Shown: piece by piece, positions 61,890 to 64,000 of the stretch
Layout of the letters: every line of letters starts with the position of its first letter
How positions within the stretch are numbered: position 1 is the stretch's first letter
Assembly: GCF_003265705.1 (NCBI RefSeq)
Contig: NW_020312848.1
Coordinates: 57,967,399 to 58,031,398 of the forward strand
From: Callorhinus ursinus
Taxonomy: Eukaryota > Chordata > Mammalia > Carnivora > Otariidae
Direction of reading: 5' to 3'
Length of the DNA: 64,000 nt
Notes under the pieces: generated by a model
What the model was told of the DNA's origin: nothing
The model's input: the letters and a program-made list of their open reading frames with translations, nothing else
Databases searched by the model: none
Position numbers and translations under genes: made by a program

Positions 61890-62571
61890 TCTTTTTTTTC
61901 TTTATTATTATTTTTTTAATTAACACATAATGTATTATTTGTTTCAGGGGTACAGGTCTGTGATTCATCAGTCTTAACACATTTCACTGTGCTCACCATA
62001 GCACATACCCTCCCCAATGTCCATCACCCAGCCACCCCATCCCTACCATCCCCCGCCACTCCAGCAACCCTCAGTTTGTTTCCTGAGATTAAGAGTCTCT
62101 TATGGTTTGTCTCCCTCTTCGGTTTTATCTTGTTTCATTTTTCCCTCCCTTCCCCTATGATCCTCTGTCTTGTTTCTCAAATTCCTCATATCAGTGAAAT
62201 CATATAATAATTGTCTTTCTCTAATTGACTTATTTCGCTTAGCATAATACCCTCTAGTTCCATCCACATTGTTGCAAATGGCAAGATTTCATTTTTTTGA
62301 TGGCTGCATAATATTCCATTGTATTTATATACCACATCTTCTTTATCCATTCATCTGTTGATGGACATCTGGGCTCCTTCCATGGTTTGGCTATTGTGGA
62401 CATTGCTGCTATAAACATTGGGGTGCACGTGTCCCTTAGGATTACTACATTTTTATCTTTGGGGTAAATACCCAGTAGTGAAATTGCTGGGTTATAGGGT
62501 AACTCTATTTTCAACTTTTTGAGGAACCTCCATTATTGTTTTCCAGAGTGGCTGCACCAGCTTGCATTCTA
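61890..62571 (-). mobile_element. 5'-truncated L1 ending at an internal A-rich 3' UTR site
   Basis: A T-rich tail at 61890-61920 is followed by taacacataatgtattattt, then the proximal 3' UTR and the ORF2 C-terminus on the minus strand (62254-62514: [20 protein letters not shown]... WYINTMEYYAAIKKMK). The distal 3' UTR block present in the copies at 20330, 43140 and 54260 is missing. About 680 bp; clear target duplications were not found. Confidence 0.93.
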
Positions 62572-63060
62572 ATATTCTTAACAACCAATTTGATTAATTC
62601 AGATATTTTCCCATGAAAAATAAAGTAATGTTTTTTCTTTCAGTGAATGAAATATTTTTTATTTAATGAAATTCATGAAAACTATCATGCTTCCTTTATT
62701 TCCTTTAGATGCCAGAATGCAGTAACTAAATATGCTTTCAACTATAGCAGTGTTATAGTAAATAGATAACATATTTGTTTCCTTCTCATTTTACATTTAA
62801 ATTAGTATAAGTGTATATACAAGTACCATATTGTATATGTGAGCTTATCGCAAATATCATTATACTTTAAGTAGATTTAAGAAAGTCCTTGATTACAGAA
62901 TTACTTAACAAAAAAGAAAAAAAATTATCAGCCTTTTCCGAGTTTAGTAATGAAGTGGTATAGAAATGTCACATGTAGTCTTCAGCCTTTTTATGAACAA
63001 AATATTTTATTCTCCAAATGTAGATAATATAAAATTCAATACTCTAAAAACAAATTGGTG
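62572..63060. other. No feature seen
   Basis: AT-rich unclassified DNA. Confidence 0.4.
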
Positions 63061-63228
63061 GGGCACCTGGGTGTCTCAGTCGTTAAGCATCTGCCTTCGG
63101 CTCAGGTCGTGATCCCGGGGTCCTGGGATTGAGCCCCACATCGCAGGGAGCCTACCTCTCCCTCTCCCTCTGCCTGCCTCTCCCCCTGCTTGTACTCTCT
63201 CTAATAAAAAATTTAAAAAAATCTTTAA
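63061..63228 (+). mobile_element. Can-SINE, internally shortened
   Basis: It begins ggggcacctgggtgtctcag and keeps ctcaggtcgtgatcccgggg, but the cgggctccctgctcagcgg block is deleted after ccccacatcg. The tail is AATAAAAAATTTAAAAAAATC. The flanks ctaaaaacaaattggtg and ctttaaaaatgactggtg are a possible decayed duplication. Confidence 0.95.
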
Positions 63229-63289
63229 AAATGACTGGTGTTGTGGAACATAGTTTATTCAGAAAGGTGGTACTGGGGATTAATGCATT

Positions 63290-63500
63290 TATTATGTCAT
63301 TACTTATTGAGTACCTAATATATGTCAGACACCATTTTCAGTACTTAAAATATGTGAATTAATGAAGCAACTTTTGAACTTTTTAAATACTGATGAGGAT
63401 AAGAGAAAATATGATAAATAGACAGATAATTTAATGTTAGAGACTGTCTAGAGCTATGAAAGAAAGAAAACATAAAGCAGGATAATGGGAATCAGCTGGA
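63290..63500 (-). mobile_element. L2 LINE 3' fragment
   Basis: The plus strand reads cttattgagtacctaatata, tgtcagacaccattttcagt and later tgataaatagacagataatt, the antisense order of the L2 3' end. Diverged. Confidence 0.6.
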
Positions 63501-63869
63501 ACATGAGGTTGAGGGCCAATTACACTGTTACATTTGATGGTTAAGTGAGATTGGAAAAAATACTTGCTGAAGCTGAGATTTACTTTAGAGCTTTTAGCTT
63601 TCCTTTTTTGGATTAATGGCCGTAAAGTAGAGTTATTTGCATGTTCCAGCCAACAGCACATTCCAGGAGCAGAGCAGATCCACAATAAGGACGTGTTAGA
63701 AGTCTGAGAGTTAAGGTCAGGGGCAGAGGGTTTATTAAATATTAAACTTTAGCTTTATGTAGGATATTGGGCTAAATGCCTTGAGATATACATAAATATG
63801 ATGTTGGGTTAAAATACCTTGAAAAATACCTAAATACGATTGTCCTTGATTCATAGAACTTGAAATTCA

Positions 63870-64000
63870 ACTTTTTTTTTAAAGATTTATTTATTTAATA
63901 CCCATCACCCGGTTATGAGCACTGGGTGTTAAACGTAACTAATGAATCATTGAACACTACATCAAAAACTAATGATGTGCTATATGTTGGCTAATTGAAC
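63870..64000 (+). mobile_element. Partial L1 3' end cut by the window edge, with a small inverted piece
   Basis: From 63917 the sense text gagcactgggtgttaaacgt, aatcattgaacactacatca and actaatgatgtgctatat is the L1 3' tip. Just before it, ttaatacccatcaccc (63895-63910) is the same 3' UTR in antisense. A T-run and aaagatttatttattt precede that and may be a SINE tail. The poly(A) end lies outside the window. Confidence 0.7.

Noticed and set aside
1..64000. Search for a novel multi-gene system, bacterial genes or a provirus with open genes.
   Set aside because: No operon-like frames, ribosome binding sites or full-length viral frames exist; the only retroviral trace is an old solo LTR.

Overview
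This window is vertebrate nuclear DNA from a caniform carnivore. The best marker is a set of about eleven tRNA-Lys-derived Can-SINEs (SINEC), most with clear target-site duplications. Their consensus-like heads and the caniform-type L1 3' UTR copies around them support the assignment. The subfamily mixture looks arctoid (seal, sea lion, bear or mustelid) more than dog, but this is a judgement from memory of consensus sequences and no species is claimed. I see no intact protein-coding gene, no tRNA, rRNA or snRNA gene, and no CRISPR-like array. The DNA is AT-rich and noncoding, so it is intergenic or intronic; the sequence does not say which. The longest open frames are pieces of LINE-1 ORF2, low-complexity translations, or chance. 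Layout: 1-735 is an old minus-strand L1. 1821-3969 is a composite retroposed insertion bounded by a perfect 17-bp duplication and ending in AATAAA plus poly(A). It carries a 647-bp inverted copy of DNA lying just downstream (4574-5220), and this is the most unusual structure in the window. 5.2-18 kb is mostly unclassified AT-rich DNA with L2, MIR, Can-SINE, L1M and hAT remnants. 18150-18660 is a MaLR-type solo LTR. 19.7-36.9 kb is rich in L1 and Can-SINE insertions, including nested and inverted SINE pairs and a 2.3-kb minus-strand L1. 37-47 kb is mostly unclassified, with microsatellites, a foldback sequence (41919-42057), a young L1 3' end and an L2. 48.3-54.5 kb holds an old plus-strand L1 directly abutted by a younger plus-strand L1. 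54.5-64 kb has a hAT relic, an old L1, a young minus-strand L1 with an atypical 3' end, a Can-SINE, an L2 and a partial L1 running off the window. There is no set of cooperating genes here. The biology visible is the history of retrotransposition and its by-products: target-site duplications, 5' truncations, probable twin-priming inversions and template-switch inversions. No new gene system was found. The strongest candidate for something not previously described is the composite insertion and inverted duplication at 1821-5220.
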